Source of the DNA: Gracilariopsis chorda
Taxonomy: Eukaryota; Rhodophyta; Florideophyceae; Gracilariales; Gracilariaceae
Length of the DNA stretch: 64,000 nucleotides
Direction: 5' to 3'
NCBI GenBank assembly: GCA_003194525.1
Contig: NBIV01000234.1
Location: forward strand, 46,504 to 110,503
A program made the translations under genes and the position numbers. The notes under the pieces are model-generated. The model saw only the letters and a program-made list of their open reading frames with translations, was not told where the DNA came from and made no database searches. Below are positions 9,435 through 20,305 of this stretch, piece after piece. Within the stretch, counting starts at the first letter, position 1; each line of letters opens with the position of its first letter.

Positions 9435-12400
9435 TTCGATATCTGGTCCACACCTTCGGATTTACAGGATACCCGTGGTGGTCCACCCAGGCTGACTTCT
9501 TGCAGTGTGCTATCCCTTTTGAAGCTCGGATACACCAGAGAAACGCTCCGTTTTGCGGCAAATGAATCCTCCCCTCTGAAATGCTCTTGTGTATGTTGAA
9601 TTCTCTGCTCAACAAGAAGAAAACAACTCAGATGTTGAGACAGCTCAACATACTTACAGAACCCTTGCTGAGCGTGTTCTGCTTCCGTGCCTCTCTTTCC
9701 GAAATCCTGTGCCTTAGACAGACGCTTCCTGGGAAGCGTTAAGTGTATGAGCAGTGTCTTCTCCTAGTTGCAGAATCCTTAGCTCAGTGACCAGGCGCCC
9801 CGACGGCGTTGGATCATTGTAACAGATCCCTTTTAACACGCCGACGCCTTGAAGTAGAGCTCTGATTGGATGGGCAGGTTTTTATTGGGTCAAAAGTTAC
9901 ACGTATTATAATGTAGTGTTTGATCCTCTGAGCTCTACTAGTGGTTTCATACGTTTTCTAAGAGGTTTCCCCTCGAGAACCTTTAAACCAATTAAGCGCG
10001 CTTCTATTCTTCTTGCTCCCGTCTGGTGTCCAAGATTCGGCACCACTCCTTGGAGATGGTATGGTTATCTTTCTATTTATTCCGGAACAGCTCGCTTGGT
10101 CATGGCGATGTGTGCAATGGATGATGGGCAGTGGATACATCTGATTAGTCACCAATGTCACGAAGTGGATATGTCAAAAAAAGCTTCAGGGGGAGTAGGA
10201 CTTATTAGTGGAAGTTTCCTGTCTTGTTCTTCTTCTTTTATTTATGTGTGCGTGTAGCACGGTCGAATTTGTGACTGACTGACTACTGATGAAGAGAAAT
10301 GACTTTGGACTTACTGACTACAAGTATTGGATGATACTCATTCACCGTATTCATAAGAAAACTCAAGCAACTTAGCAGGGATACCAAGGGCACTCGGCAG
10401 CTTTCAAAACGCTGTGGTCAGAAAGTAGTACAGCTTAAAATTGAGTTGGCCACCAAGGAACTTATACTGCGATCAGTGTTTGGATTGTTCTACAAAGATA
10501 TGTACACCGCACTGGAAACCAATGGGAGGAGAGAACCGAGTACTACTTTGGAGTTCTGGAAAGACGATAATGATCAAACTCGTTTGATACACTGTAGTCC
10601 CGGGCCTCCTAAAAGAGTTGCACGTGCAGTGCTATCTGGTGAAACATCCTCTGCCCCTGCCAAACGTACGTTTATTTAGTAATCTCGGCCGTACTGAAGT
10701 TGATCAACGGCAGTCAGTTTTGTCGGGAGCTTCGGAAATGACAGAAGTAATTCGGGCTTACGGGAAAAATGAACTACAATCTTTGAGTCTTCCTAAAACT
10801 GCAGTTTTGCACCCTTCTGCTGTTTCGCTTCGTGATGCTGTTTCGAAGGTTGTGATGGATATATAGCAACGCTATCGTTGCTCCGTGCTATTTACATATT
10901 GGGTGTCTCTAATGCTACGGTTATCTTTGTGGTTAATGATCGGACCTCACGCTTCTTTATTGTGGGTTCAATATGCCTGATTACGGCATATTGACAGAGG
11001 TTTTTTTTGGGAAACCCTCTCTCTCCTAAGAAAGGTTAACAACTTTTGTGGCCACTGGTGGACTATCTCCGCCAAAGTCTTACATCTTCTCTCTGCTGGA
11101 GCAGGAAGCTCGCGTCTCCTAGATTCCGTCCGCTTGGCATAACGAAGCACATAGTTTTCAGCACTGTTTGTAGCGTGCGTGTTGCAGTCGCATTGTGACG
11201 GTTTCCCTTCTATGTAGCTTGCAACAGGGTGAAGCTTCGGCGCGTGTCCTACATAGATGTGAGACAGCGTGACTTCTGCCTTCCCTGTTCACACATATCG
11301 TCTACGTCCACATTGCGTATTTTTCCGTCGATACTGTTCGTTTGCTTGCTCCATATCGATACATTCTCATCGCCAAGATATAGTGGTTGCGCTGGTATAT
11401 AATCGCATACTTCTAATTTCCTACTACGCCGTGCAGTTTTCCAAGACCTCTATCGCATAAGAAAATACTGTTCTAGCGTCGACCTGCGTCGCTGCCGGCG
11501 CTGTTCTTGGCTCATAGGCCCTGCAGACGGGTTAGAAACGTGCCTTTCTTTCACGACCACGTCGACACAAAGTTTTGTTTGTTGACAGTTAATCGAAATA
11601 ACTACAAAGTGACTATAACGACTGACTTTGGCAGTAAAGACGGTGAAAAGTGACTATGAAGAGTTCAAATTCCGCAGTAACAAATACGGGCCTTATGTGT
11701 AGACTCCCCGAATAGACCCAATCGCATCTCTATTTAACCTCCTCGTTCGGCGTATCTTAGTAGTCTTTTGCAGCCTTTCGGAAGGTCGACACATTTGGGC
11801 GGGGTGGAACTGCATGCGCCCGGAGTGGGTCTCCTATTTGGGCGTATACTGTTGTAATCGGGTGCCTGCATCAACATTACGGAAGAACAACAATGAAGCT
11901 TTTCTGGAGTGTTTCTGAACAGCATATAATGTTCGATTGTAGAGGCCCTGCTCTTTTAGTTGACCGTGTCTATATGCCCGATTCCGGTACAAAGGCAGTA
12001 TTTCGCTGAAGCAAACATTGTCGATCCTTTTAAAACCTGAAGAGCTTAGTTGCTCAGTATTCGAGCCTATCACAAGCAGCAGCGCAACTCCATCAAGTCT
12101 ATCAGCCCAGTGATCTCGCTGTTTTGTATTGCTGTAAGCGGTGGTTCTGATATCAACGTAAAGCCTTTCGGATTTCTTTGAACATGAACACAACTTACCC
12201 TTGAGTACACGCATTCTTCTAATGAAGGGATGAAACGTCATAAAACGCCACCAGAGACTTTCAGTTTTGGACCCCTACCCTTTACCCACGTCCTTGACAT
12301 CAATGTCAGTACGCAGATATTTAGAGTAAACCATAGTCACAGTTTCTCTGAATAACGCGGACGCAGAATTTAACCTCTTCATCAAGAAGCATCCTAGTCA

Positions 12401-12527
12401 TTCCAAAGTGTCAAGCGGAACTGCCGCTAGCACCGATGTGAACTGTCGCACAAAGAAAGTATTAGTTATTACTCTATTTAATAGTTGTCACAACTCGAAG
12501 GTTTGTCTTCAATTCCATTCCCTTCTA
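9435..12527. other. Gene-poor interval with retroelement debris
   Basis: About 3.1 kb without a convincing gene. It holds a LINE 3' end on the minus strand (see 10950-11292). An open stretch at 10446-10679, with another frame continuing to 10866, looks like a decayed coding sequence (KELILRSVFGLFYKDMYTAL) but has no family I recognise. A small inverted repeat, GTATGTTGA at 9591-9599 with TCAACATAC at 9645-9653, could form a hairpin. Nothing else stands out. Confidence 0.5.
10950..11292 (-). mobile_element. Non-LTR retrotransposon 3' end (subfamily B), truncated
   Basis: The reverse complement of this stretch matches 37220-37580 over most of its length. Both contain the block reading AEVTLSxIYVGHxPKLHPVA, a Cys/His motif and an Arg-rich C-terminus, followed by the same 3' UTR. 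The Cys/His motif (C-x-C, then H-x4-C) after an RNase H region is typical of the C-terminal end of LINE ORF2. The tail is AATAAAGAAG-like, ending near 10950. The copy is 5'-truncated and dead. Confidence 0.75.
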
Positions 12528-14258
12528 CTAGTCTTCAGTTTTCCGTCCGCATACGTGTTGAGCCATGTTCAAAAGTCGTTTGGCTGTCTCACGTATATCC
12601 ACTTTCAGTCTCTGCGATCGAGAGCAAATCTTCATCGATGAGAGAGACTTTGATCGAAACTTGTGACATGTAAGATAGTTCAAGTCTCCCGATTCCTTTC
12701 GTCGCTTGACAGCTTCGTTCCATAAACTTTTCGCCTTTCGAGCAATGGATTCGTCATTTTCACGGCGCGCTCTTGCTTCTATACATTCGAAAAAGTTCTT
12801 CGTATCAGGCTCAGCAACGATTCGCGAATATTGTAGATACAAAGCTGCAGCGATAGAGTCGAAAGGACCGGCATAGTAGGTAAACGGAAGTATCTCCAAA
12901 AATGGAGTATCTTGTCTGGCGAATACCAAGTTCCCTAATCCTGCGCCATGTACTCCTAGAATTACATCAGCTTTCTGCATGATATCAACTTGCTCGGCAA
13001 AGGACTTGTTCTCGAAGTATTCCACAGCAACCTTTGCGTCAACATTCTTGTAGGCTTCTTTCTTGGAGAGCTTTTGAATAGCATCGGTTAGATCATCGAT
13101 GTTTGTTATGTCTCTTCCTACTAAATAACCCGCTCGCGTTTCCCAACCAAAGCGATTCAAGATAGTGATATGCACTCTGCAGCGTCCAGTTGTATTTCTC
13201 AACACAGATGCTCTAGTTATTCCGTGGTTCTCAAACATTTTGGCCTCCCCGTACCACTCCGGCCCGCTGCGAACATGACTTCCTATTTCGTACGATATTA
13301 TGGATCTGAAGCAGGCCTTATCGGTGTTGTTGAAGATCTCTGACGAAAATCTTGCAGTTGGCCGACCCGGCAGCATAGCTGCCAGTTGCGGTACCCAAGA
13401 CGATACAGCAAGTTCTCCCAATCGGTCTTCCGCAAAAAAGCCTGGAAAGAGTTTTTCCTTGTTTACGTGCTTGCTGCATCGCCTTTTCTTTGGAGCTTCG
13501 CAGACGCTCTTGGCTTTCATCGAAGAAGAGGTTGGTCTGAGCACTTCAGATGCATATATCATCGGTAGAATATCTGTGAGAAAGTGGGGAATGTGATATC
13601 GAGTGGGCTGAACACCGAAAAGGTCCATGGCCTTATCAGCTTTATCGCCTTCGTCAAACTCTTTCTCTGACTCCATATAGACAACCTTTCGCACACCGCA
13701 TTCCCGCAAATGGTGTTGCTGTGATTTCATCCATGCATGAACGAGAACTGAGCCATCCTTCTTCAAACAGGCGTTGTGAATGCGACATACTTTATCTTCG
13801 AAGTTTTCCTCATTCCAATGCATTTCCAGCATGAAAGTTGGTTTGTCGGATGCTGGCGGCTCCCGCTTTGAAGACTTGATATGTTTTGCTAACGTAGTCT
13901 GGGGGTCAACGTTCTTGTACAGAAAATTCAGCTTCTCTCTGTTTCTCCGTAGCCTGCGTTGGTGATCACTTTCTTTCTGAAGTCTCGTCACAGCGGGTGA
14001 GAATCCTGGGCGTGGTGTGTTTGTAATAGGAAAGGCGTCTGCAGTGCTCTTAATGGAACGAGGGGTGGGTGAAGTAGCCAAACTGTAGGTGTCTGCGGCA
14101 AAATCCGAGACGCCCGAGAACTCCAGAAACGCAATAAGAATAATGAAGATGGAAGTGTAGCGCAATGTACTGTCAAGCTGTGAGGTACCTATACAACGAC
14201 GGTACTTGAGGTGATGTGATGACGCCTTCGCCATTCTTTGAAGCCTGGATAATCTCAT
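12528..14258 (-). CDS. Type II membrane glycosyltransferase, GT61 family (DUF563)
   Basis: Probable Golgi glycosyltransferase that adds a pentose or GlcNAc to glycans. The ATG at 14258 (MRLSRLQRMAK) gives 576 residues; a second ATG at 14234 is also possible. Both precede a single hydrophobic anchor (YTSIFIILIAFLEF), the type II topology of Golgi enzymes. The C-terminal half has the family hallmark QKADVILGVHGAGLGNLVF followed by FLEILPF. A DXD-like or HxLT region is less clear. Upstream in-frame sequence to 14402 lacks similarity and is probably leader. It stands alone, with more than 1.5 kb of sparse DNA on either side. The donor and acceptor cannot be told from the sequence; in red algae such enzymes could act on cell-wall galactans or N-glycans. 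Confidence 0.75.
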   Translation of the reverse strand: MRLSRLQRMAKASSHHLKYRRCIGTSQLDSTLRYTSIFIILIAFLEFSGVSDFAADTYSLATSPTPRSIKSTADAFPITNTPRPGFSPAVTRLQKESDHQRRLRRNREKLNFLYKNVDPQTTLAKHIKSSKREPPASDKPTFMLEMHWNEENFEDKVCRIHNACLKKDGSVLVHAWMKSQQHHLRECGVRKVVYMESEKEFDEGDKADKAMDLFGVQPTRYHIPHFLTDILPMIYASEVLRPTSSSMKAKSVCEAPKKRRCSKHVNKEKLFPGFFAEDRLGELAVSSWVPQLAAMLPGRPTARFSSEIFNNTDKACFRSIISYEIGSHVRSGPEWYGEAKMFENHGITRASVLRNTTGRCRVHITILNRFGWETRAGYLVGRDITNIDDLTDAIQKLSKKEAYKNVDAKVAVEYFENKSFAEQVDIMQKADVILGVHGAGLGNLVFARQDTPFLEILPFTYYAGPFDSIAAALYLQYSRIVAEPDTKNFFECIEARARRENDESIARKAKSLWNEAVKRRKESGDLNYLTCHKFRSKSLSSMKICSRSQRLKVDIRETAKRLLNMAQHVCGRKTED

Positions 14259-14402
14259 GCGATGATTGAGAGCAATGCGTGAATCAGATTGAACATGAAA
14301 TCGAGTTTTTATCGAACCGGAATATCCTTTGCAAGAACAAAGCGGGTCTGCCTTCGACGAAGAAGTAAGTTCAATAAAAGGCGAGCCGCCTAGGTATGTC
14401 AA

Positions 14403-16551
14403 GCACCGAAGTGAAACGAGTTAAGTTTGCGCATGGAACTTGCTGTAAAAACAAAATACATCCCCGACGGTGGAAGATAGTGGTACTTTCGAACTCTCAT
14501 CTGCAAAAGAGAACGAACGGACGGATTGCGAGCAAATTCGAGCAAAGTGCTGACAAATTGGACGTTAACACTACGTGCTGAGAGACAGAAAACCTTTGAT
14601 AATACTGTGGCCTGGGCTAGGCTAGGCTAGGCAATGGGTGCAAGCTGTTGTTCACGGCGCTTAGAACGTTTTACGGCGCACTAGCATACCGTCGGTGAGC
14701 TCACCTTTGTACCCTTGGGTACCGTTGATACCCCGCTGCATTGACTTGGAACGCTGTCCACGCCTATTGCTTGCTGAAAATACCCCGAACTGGAAGTAGA
14801 AAGGAAGGGTAATTTCAAAGTACGTTCCTCGAGCTGGACTGGGCTACACCCGAGTTTGAGGAAAGACTGTATGGGTTCACTTGAGCCGTCGCACGCGGCT
14901 TCAGCTCAGGGTAAGATTTGAGGAGCAAGTCGGTTGAATATTACTCCATACTTCATTGGTTGCCTGCTACCTGCCACATCGTTGGCATACTCATAATAAA
15001 AAAACACTAACTGCATCCGATGTGCCTCGGTGGGCACCTCGAATGCACTCCAGTTATAAGCGGACTACGTGCAGTCCAGAATACAAACATACTTCGCAGG
15101 CTGAGCAGGCTAGCAGCTCAGATGTGCAGCCATGAGTCTGACATGTTCAGATGAGCCTGAATCTTCGTCGTCTTGTCAGAGCTATCGCACTGCTTGTAAC
15201 CGGGTCGCTTTGACCTGAATCCACTGGTGGTCGAATAATGTACCAGTGACATATCCTGAGGGGGAGCGCCGGTACAGTCTAAGTCACAATAAGCTAGTGC
15301 TCCCTCAAGCCCATCTCACTTGTCGTGATGAGATGGAGCCCGACTTATTCATTAATGCCGCGAATAAACTAGGAAGGAGTCCCAAGTCAGAGCATCGCAG
15401 CTTACCTCGAGCACCAATACCGAGTCGCTTTGAGGTAGATACAGCAGTGATGAAATCACCAGGGAGAGGCCAGGGCCCCACTTTGGATACACTACATTAA
15501 TCTGATGGACACAGTGTGCTGACTTCCTTGCCGAAGCGAATCACGGGGAGAGTAAAATGGATCCGCGCCCTTGTTTGCGTTAAGGATTTAGCACATGACG
15601 CAGAGACTAGTGAATAAAAGTCATTTCGTCAGAATCGGAAAGACGTTTCGTTCCTTCACATCAGACAAGCATTACTTCACTCGTCGTGGTGTGTCCACCC
15701 TCTTATGGTGTGTAGCGTGACGAGCGAAATGGATGTAGTTATGAGCTCTAAATCTGAAGATAGCCTCCATAACAGATGTAACCAACCCGTCCAGTGAGTG
15801 CAAAGAGCAACAGTATGAGAAACCGCTCCCAGTTATGAAAGCATCGTGAACACCGTTAAAACAAGCCGACGGGAACAAGCCCCGGATCCGCTTGTGCATG
15901 TTTCAGAATTCGCATTGTTCTATGTTGGCTGAAGGATGAATCACGTTACAACACGGATGTGTCTCGGAGCGGAACGATTAGGAGCAGCGTCCACTACTGC
16001 CGTTCGTTGGCCAAGGAAAAATAGCTTGCATCGCAGGGTTGCGATAAACAAAAACCATAGGGCCGCCCGTCCAGCTACGGTTTGAGACATAAAGATCGCG
16101 CATGTATGGATGTTGGAATTAAAAGGGTCAGCCTTCATTCAACCTTCTTCGGAGCTGAAGTCTTCACAGAAGTGGCCCATTGCAGATTCCATTTCATAGC
16201 ATTCTTATGATAATGGCAGCGTTAGATTTCCATCCTCCTCGAGCACAGGTGGGGAGCGAATGGCAGGTCTCCAAATGGAACACGCGCAATAGCATCAAAA
16301 CTTAACGTATTCCCGCACACACCCCAAGCGCAGAATTGACCGTTCTTGACCCATTCTGTCCGGTCCAGCAAGGTTTCTATGAGCACAGTACAATGTGCAC
16401 TCTTCCCCCTGGGATGCGAAGAATGAGAATTGGGCAGGTCTCATCACCATGGTCCTTGCCACTCGCAGCTTAACACTCGAATCCATCACGCAGTTGATTG
16501 TACCCTCGGAGCCTTGAAGAGTACCGGCGAGGTGGTTTCGATTTCTACAAA
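14403..16551. other. Gene-poor interval
   Basis: No convincing gene in about 2.1 kb. A short CTAGG-type tandem run lies at about 14620-14640. A remnant of repeat family A is at 15490-15650. Other open stretches are short, lack bias and match nothing I recognise. Confidence 0.45.
15490..15650 (+). mobile_element. Decayed copy of repeat family A
   Basis: The stretch aligns loosely with 27240-27400 and 36985-37125. Shared elements, in order, are a TTAATC block, a GACCTTCC-type block, GAAGCGAAT...AAAATGGATCCGC, then GCAGAGACTAG and GTC(G)GAATC. Read in the sense frame it gives CADFLAEANHGESKMDP against CTDLPADANQEEAKWIR in the copy at 27.3 kb. It is therefore an old coding segment of the same element. 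Confidence 0.5.
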
Positions 16552-17625
16552 ATGTGCCAGCCAGAAACTCTGCGGAAGAGAACGCGGACGTCCGAGACGC
16601 AGTCCAGCCAACCCAACGGTACCACGGTTGGATATGCGCTTACAACCAAAGTCGTTTCTCACCATAACACCCCGAACGATGCTTGGGTCATCTACAAAGG
16701 AACGGTTTATGACATCACCCTTTTTCTGGAATCCCATCCGGGTGGCGCTGACGTTCTACACGATAAACTAGGCACGGATATCACAAGTCTTATGCAGGGC
16801 GAACAACAGGGCAGCCATACCCATTCGCCCTTTGCATATAAGCTCTTGGCCAAGTATAAGATCGGTCATTTGGTCGATGCTGATGGCGGGGAAGCCCCAG
16901 ATGGGAACGTCGACCCGGTTACAGGCGAGCAGCTCGTCCACTGGGACCAACCAATCTTGCATCAAGTTGGCATGCTCGGAGAAAAGTACTACCGTTGGAT
17001 TCATTCCTTCCCAACTACCGACCACACCGTAAAAATGTTCACCAATGATATGATTGAGAACTTGACAAAGTGTCCGTGGTACGTTCCGCTCGTTTTCTGG
17101 TTGCCTATCATGGCGTTCGAAACCGCGCACTACATACACTTAGTCGGAGGTTTGTCCAATATTTCGATACCGTTTGCTCTTGGGCTGGCGCTTTTGGGAT
17201 CGATTTCGTGGCTGCTGTTCGAGTATTCCCTGCATCGCTTCGTATTTCACATGCGCACAACTGGGTACTACTCTAACATATTTCATTTCCTCATCCATGG
17301 GCACCATCACATAACACCGATGGATTTTGACCGACTTGTGTTCCCACCTGTCCCAGCCCTCATAGTCGCGTCTCCTTTCTGGAGTCTTGCGCCAAAACTA
17401 CTTGGCGCTCACGTAGGCTACCCCTGGCTGCTCGGTTTCGCGTTTGGGTATCTCGTGTACGATATGACTCACTTTTGGATTCATCATGCTGTACCACGCA
17501 ACTCGTTTCTTAAGAGCCAGAAGAGAAGACATGTTCATCATCACTACTTCCAACATAACGTCAACTACGGTATTTCCAATCCTCTTTTTGACTATGTATT
17601 CAACACAATCTCCGAACCATCTTGA
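16552..17625 (+). CDS. Fatty acid 2-hydroxylase with N-terminal cytochrome b5 domain (FA2H/Scs7 type)
   Basis: Hydroxylates the alpha carbon of very long-chain fatty acids for sphingolipids in the ER. Residues about 30-110 form a cytochrome b5 domain with the haem motif HPGGADVL (His at about 62). Residues about 180-357 form a fatty acid hydroxylase domain with the di-iron histidine clusters visible: HRFVFH (from 228), HFLIHGHHH (245-253), HFWIHH (307-312) and RHVHHHYFQH (326-335). Four hydrophobic segments surround them. The ATG at 16552 (MCQPETLRKR) is chosen because the frame upstream adds only 18 unrelated residues. The 357-residue length and the b5-hydroxylase order match yeast Scs7 and animal FA2H. 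All predicted metal ligands look intact, so the enzyme should be active. Confidence 0.93.
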   Translation: MCQPETLRKRTRTSETQSSQPNGTTVGYALTTKVVSHHNTPNDAWVIYKGTVYDITLFLESHPGGADVLHDKLGTDITSLMQGEQQGSHTHSPFAYKLLAKYKIGHLVDADGGEAPDGNVDPVTGEQLVHWDQPILHQVGMLGEKYYRWIHSFPTTDHTVKMFTNDMIENLTKCPWYVPLVFWLPIMAFETAHYIHLVGGLSNISIPFALGLALLGSISWLLFEYSLHRFVFHMRTTGYYSNIFHFLIHGHHHITPMDFDRLVFPPVPALIVASPFWSLAPKLLGAHVGYPWLLGFAFGYLVYDMTHFWIHHAVPRNSFLKSQKRRHVHHHYFQHNVNYGISNPLFDYVFNTISEPS

Positions 17626-18924
17626 TGGTTTCTGTCGTAGTACACAATTGTGTGTTCTTTAAAATGTTTTCGTTGTGTAGCTTTGCTTTTTTCGATGAGG
17701 CTCGGTTCCGAAGTTTTGTGACACCTTTTTGTTGTAGCGCTACAAATGTAGACTTTCGGCTTCTCAATTCTAACGTATTTGGTCACAAGGATGAGTTCCA
17801 CTGTAAACTGATACCTTTCAGGAATTCAAGTATCCCTCCGGTAGGTATATCCGTACGATCATGATGTTCGTAATGATTTTGTTTTGGATGCATGGCTTGA
17901 ATGTAAAGCAGTGTGAACAGGACGAAGCACTTCGAGAGCTGCGCTGAGGGCACTTGTGGTTCTTGGCTTCTTTTTCCATTCGTGTCACACAGCAAGCAAG
18001 CCACGTTTTGAACAGCAGCTTCCCCAGCATAACCACTACCGGCACTTGCTCGTAAGAGTGCTGTCAAACGCACGAAAGGGCAAAGGCTAAAAGAGACACT
18101 ACTTCTTGAGCCAAAGGTAGGGTTAGACTGCTAGTTCACGTTTAAAATTGAGACTGCAATGTGCGCATACCCTTGTTGTTAGAGCGAAGCATGTTCTGTC
18201 AGGTGCCCACGGGTAGCGGTCCCTCTTATCCTAAGGATTAAGGATAACCTTCTAAAGGAATTGAGACTCATCCTACCAACAATGAGTAATTAAGAGCTTC
18301 ATTGCGTAGAATAACAAAGAGAAGTGTTCCTGTTACCCTGGGTAACAACCAATGTAATGCAATGCTGCTTGAGTGATCCCTGACAGTTTATGTTGGGAAG
18401 GAAGCGGAAGCACACGGGTGGTAAGAAATGAAAGTGGACGTCGAAATGACAGTTGCATTTTGCCAAAAACTAGGGTACTGTATGAGGAAGAGGAGGAGAA
18501 GATTCTGTTATCTGGTCGAGGGCAGATATTAAACATCATGACACCATGATGGTGTAACCTTATCTATGAAGTCGAGCTGCTTGCAGTTTGTACCGAAGAT
18601 AAGGTTATAAAGGGTTGACCCTTACTACATCCACCAAGGGCATGGGGCGCGTCATCGTCCGTCAGCAGGCTGCGTTTGGGGGTAAGGGTTAGCGATCGCT
18701 AGTCGCTAACTTGGTCTACTACCGCCGTACACAGATCCGCAAGTTCCGTCGTAACCCTTTACCCTTCGTAGATACTGTATTACAACATGTCACAGGAACA
18801 ACAATGCGGAACAGTTTTGTTTTGACTGTTGGTTAAGCCGTTCTGGCTCAATCAGAAACCAAGACATATCTGCCTGGCGCCTTTTTCTTTAAAACATTCT
18901 ATTTTAAAGCACAGATGGATCAAT
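17626..18924. other. Intergenic region with small hairpins
   Basis: No gene is supported over 1.3 kb. Several short palindromes occur: TATCCTAAGGATTAAGGATA near 18227, TTACCCTGGGTAA near 18332, and AAGGGTTGACCCTT near 18616. They lie in a stretch of repeated CCCTTACCC-like motifs. Similar CTACCC/GGGTAA motifs recur near 12275 and 43600, so they may be remnants of an unnamed repeat. Confidence 0.4.
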
Positions 18925-19161
18925 ATGAGCGGCTCCCAAAAAACAGTTCCCCGTACATACTATCGTAGAAACCGTTGTCATTCTCCACCTTTCGCAACTT
19001 CACACCCTCTTGTCCGGAGTTGGGATGATGACGAGCATCTAACTCCGCTAAACCGCTTCTGCTACAAGTTTTGCGAATTTCTTCCAGAAGAACAAGAGCA
19101 AGATCAGTACTTAGACAGACTTCGAGAGTTAATACACGAAACTGCCAAGATTCAGGAATGA
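18925..19161 (+). CDS. Small hypothetical protein overlapping the F-box-like gene
   Basis: A 78-residue ORF (MSGSQKTVPRTYYRRN...) that is basic at its N-terminus and acidic and helical at its C-terminus (EEQEQDQYLDRLRELIHETAKI). Its stop overlaps the next gene's ATG as ATGA at 19158-19161. It could be the first cistron of a two-cistron transcript, an upstream ORF controlling the F-box-like gene, or a 5' exon. I do not recognise it. The amphipathic C-terminus and sensible composition argue against chance, but weakly. Confidence 0.4.
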   Translation: MSGSQKTVPRTYYRRNRCHSPPFATSHPLVRSWDDDEHLTPLNRFCYKFCEFLPEEQEQDQYLDRLRELIHETAKIQE

Positions 19162-20117
19162 AAATGAGCGTGGACAGCGAGGTATCGTTCCGCGATCTAC
19201 CCAACGAAGCCGTGGAACGCATCGTTACATGGGCGCTGGGCATAACAAAGGAAAGAGCGCTCACGCCGGACGCAACTACATTGAAGACTGCAGTGCAATT
19301 ATCACGCACAAACAACTCACTCCGTCGAGCAACCGCGCATGCCATTCAAGCCCTTCACTTCGAGCAAGGAACGCCGTTATGGCCCAGTGTAAAAATTCTA
19401 GGCCCGCATATTTCGGATTCCGTTCGCGTGGTAAACGTAACAGTAGATCGATCCGCGATGTTCGGCTTCTTAAAGTGGTTGTTACCAGCCCAAGACGTGG
19501 CAGAGCTGACGTTGAACGTGGTGGGGGAGCCGTATGCGCAGGAGCGTATGACGCAGTTGGAAAAGATGCTTTTGGGAAGGCTGTTTACTAATACAGGCGC
19601 TTCGTTACGCTCGCTCAAGGTAAGCGGCGTCAACTGCCAGTCTTTACTCTTTACAAGTCTATTTAAATGCACACAACTGCGCGAAATTCACATCGAGGAC
19701 TATGGAGAAGCGTCAGGAGCCACTCTTCTAAACGTATTTACGTTGGTATTGCTCGCTAACCGCGGCCATCTCAAGGAAGTGAATGCACCATTGAACATCT
19801 GGAAGTCGCGAATGAGCGCAGTACCAGACGGCGACTCTTTTGCAAAAGGATGCGAAATGACGTGGAACACGGTGTGGGTAGGTTACCTTGCCGGGGTGAA
19901 GGAAAGCGTGCTCAACCTCAAAGCAGGCGAAAACGAACTGGTCAACCGAGTGGAATCGGCTGTGTCCAACATGGATGATTTGGAACAATGGATGCGCGAT
20001 GGCTTGAGCCAACTGAGAGACAACGCCAAAGGTGTGGGTAGCGAATCAATGCCCGAGAGCGTACTAGGAAGGCTGGTCCCCCTTGGTAGAGATCTTAGAA
20101 CGAAAGTTTTGGAATAG
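19158..20117 (+). CDS. F-box-like protein with leucine-rich C-terminal region
   Basis: The N-terminus reads FRDLPNEAVERIVTWALGI, an F-box-like start (LP-x2-hydrophobic spacing). F-box proteins connect substrates to SCF ubiquitin ligases. The rest (about residues 110-230) has LRR-like periodicity: ASLRSLKVSGVN, CTQLREIHIEDYG, RGHLKEVNAPLNI. ATGs at 19158 and 19164 are both plausible; upstream in-frame sequence is Arg-rich and unlike the family. The product has 319 residues. It converges on the BTB gene with a 188-bp gap. The F-box call is moderate because the hydrophobic core is short; it could be another LRR-type protein. Confidence 0.5.
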   Translation: MKMSVDSEVSFRDLPNEAVERIVTWALGITKERALTPDATTLKTAVQLSRTNNSLRRATAHAIQALHFEQGTPLWPSVKILGPHISDSVRVVNVTVDRSAMFGFLKWLLPAQDVAELTLNVVGEPYAQERMTQLEKMLLGRLFTNTGASLRSLKVSGVNCQSLLFTSLFKCTQLREIHIEDYGEASGATLLNVFTLVLLANRGHLKEVNAPLNIWKSRMSAVPDGDSFAKGCEMTWNTVWVGYLAGVKESVLNLKAGENELVNRVESAVSNMDDLEQWMRDGLSQLRDNAKGVGSESMPESVLGRLVPLGRDLRTKVLE

Positions 20118-20305
20118 TGTAGAGCTGGTACGTAACACGAACGGCGACTGCGATTGATCCATGTGTGGCGAAAGTGTAGAAAGCGGTTGGGTGTGTTGGG
20201 GTGGTGAGATGGATGGGAAGGGTGTCATTTTTGCTGCCAGTTGGAAAAGGAGAACGATCAAACGTGTGTAAACACACGATTTTGAACGAAAGGGAGGGAG
20301 GTGGC

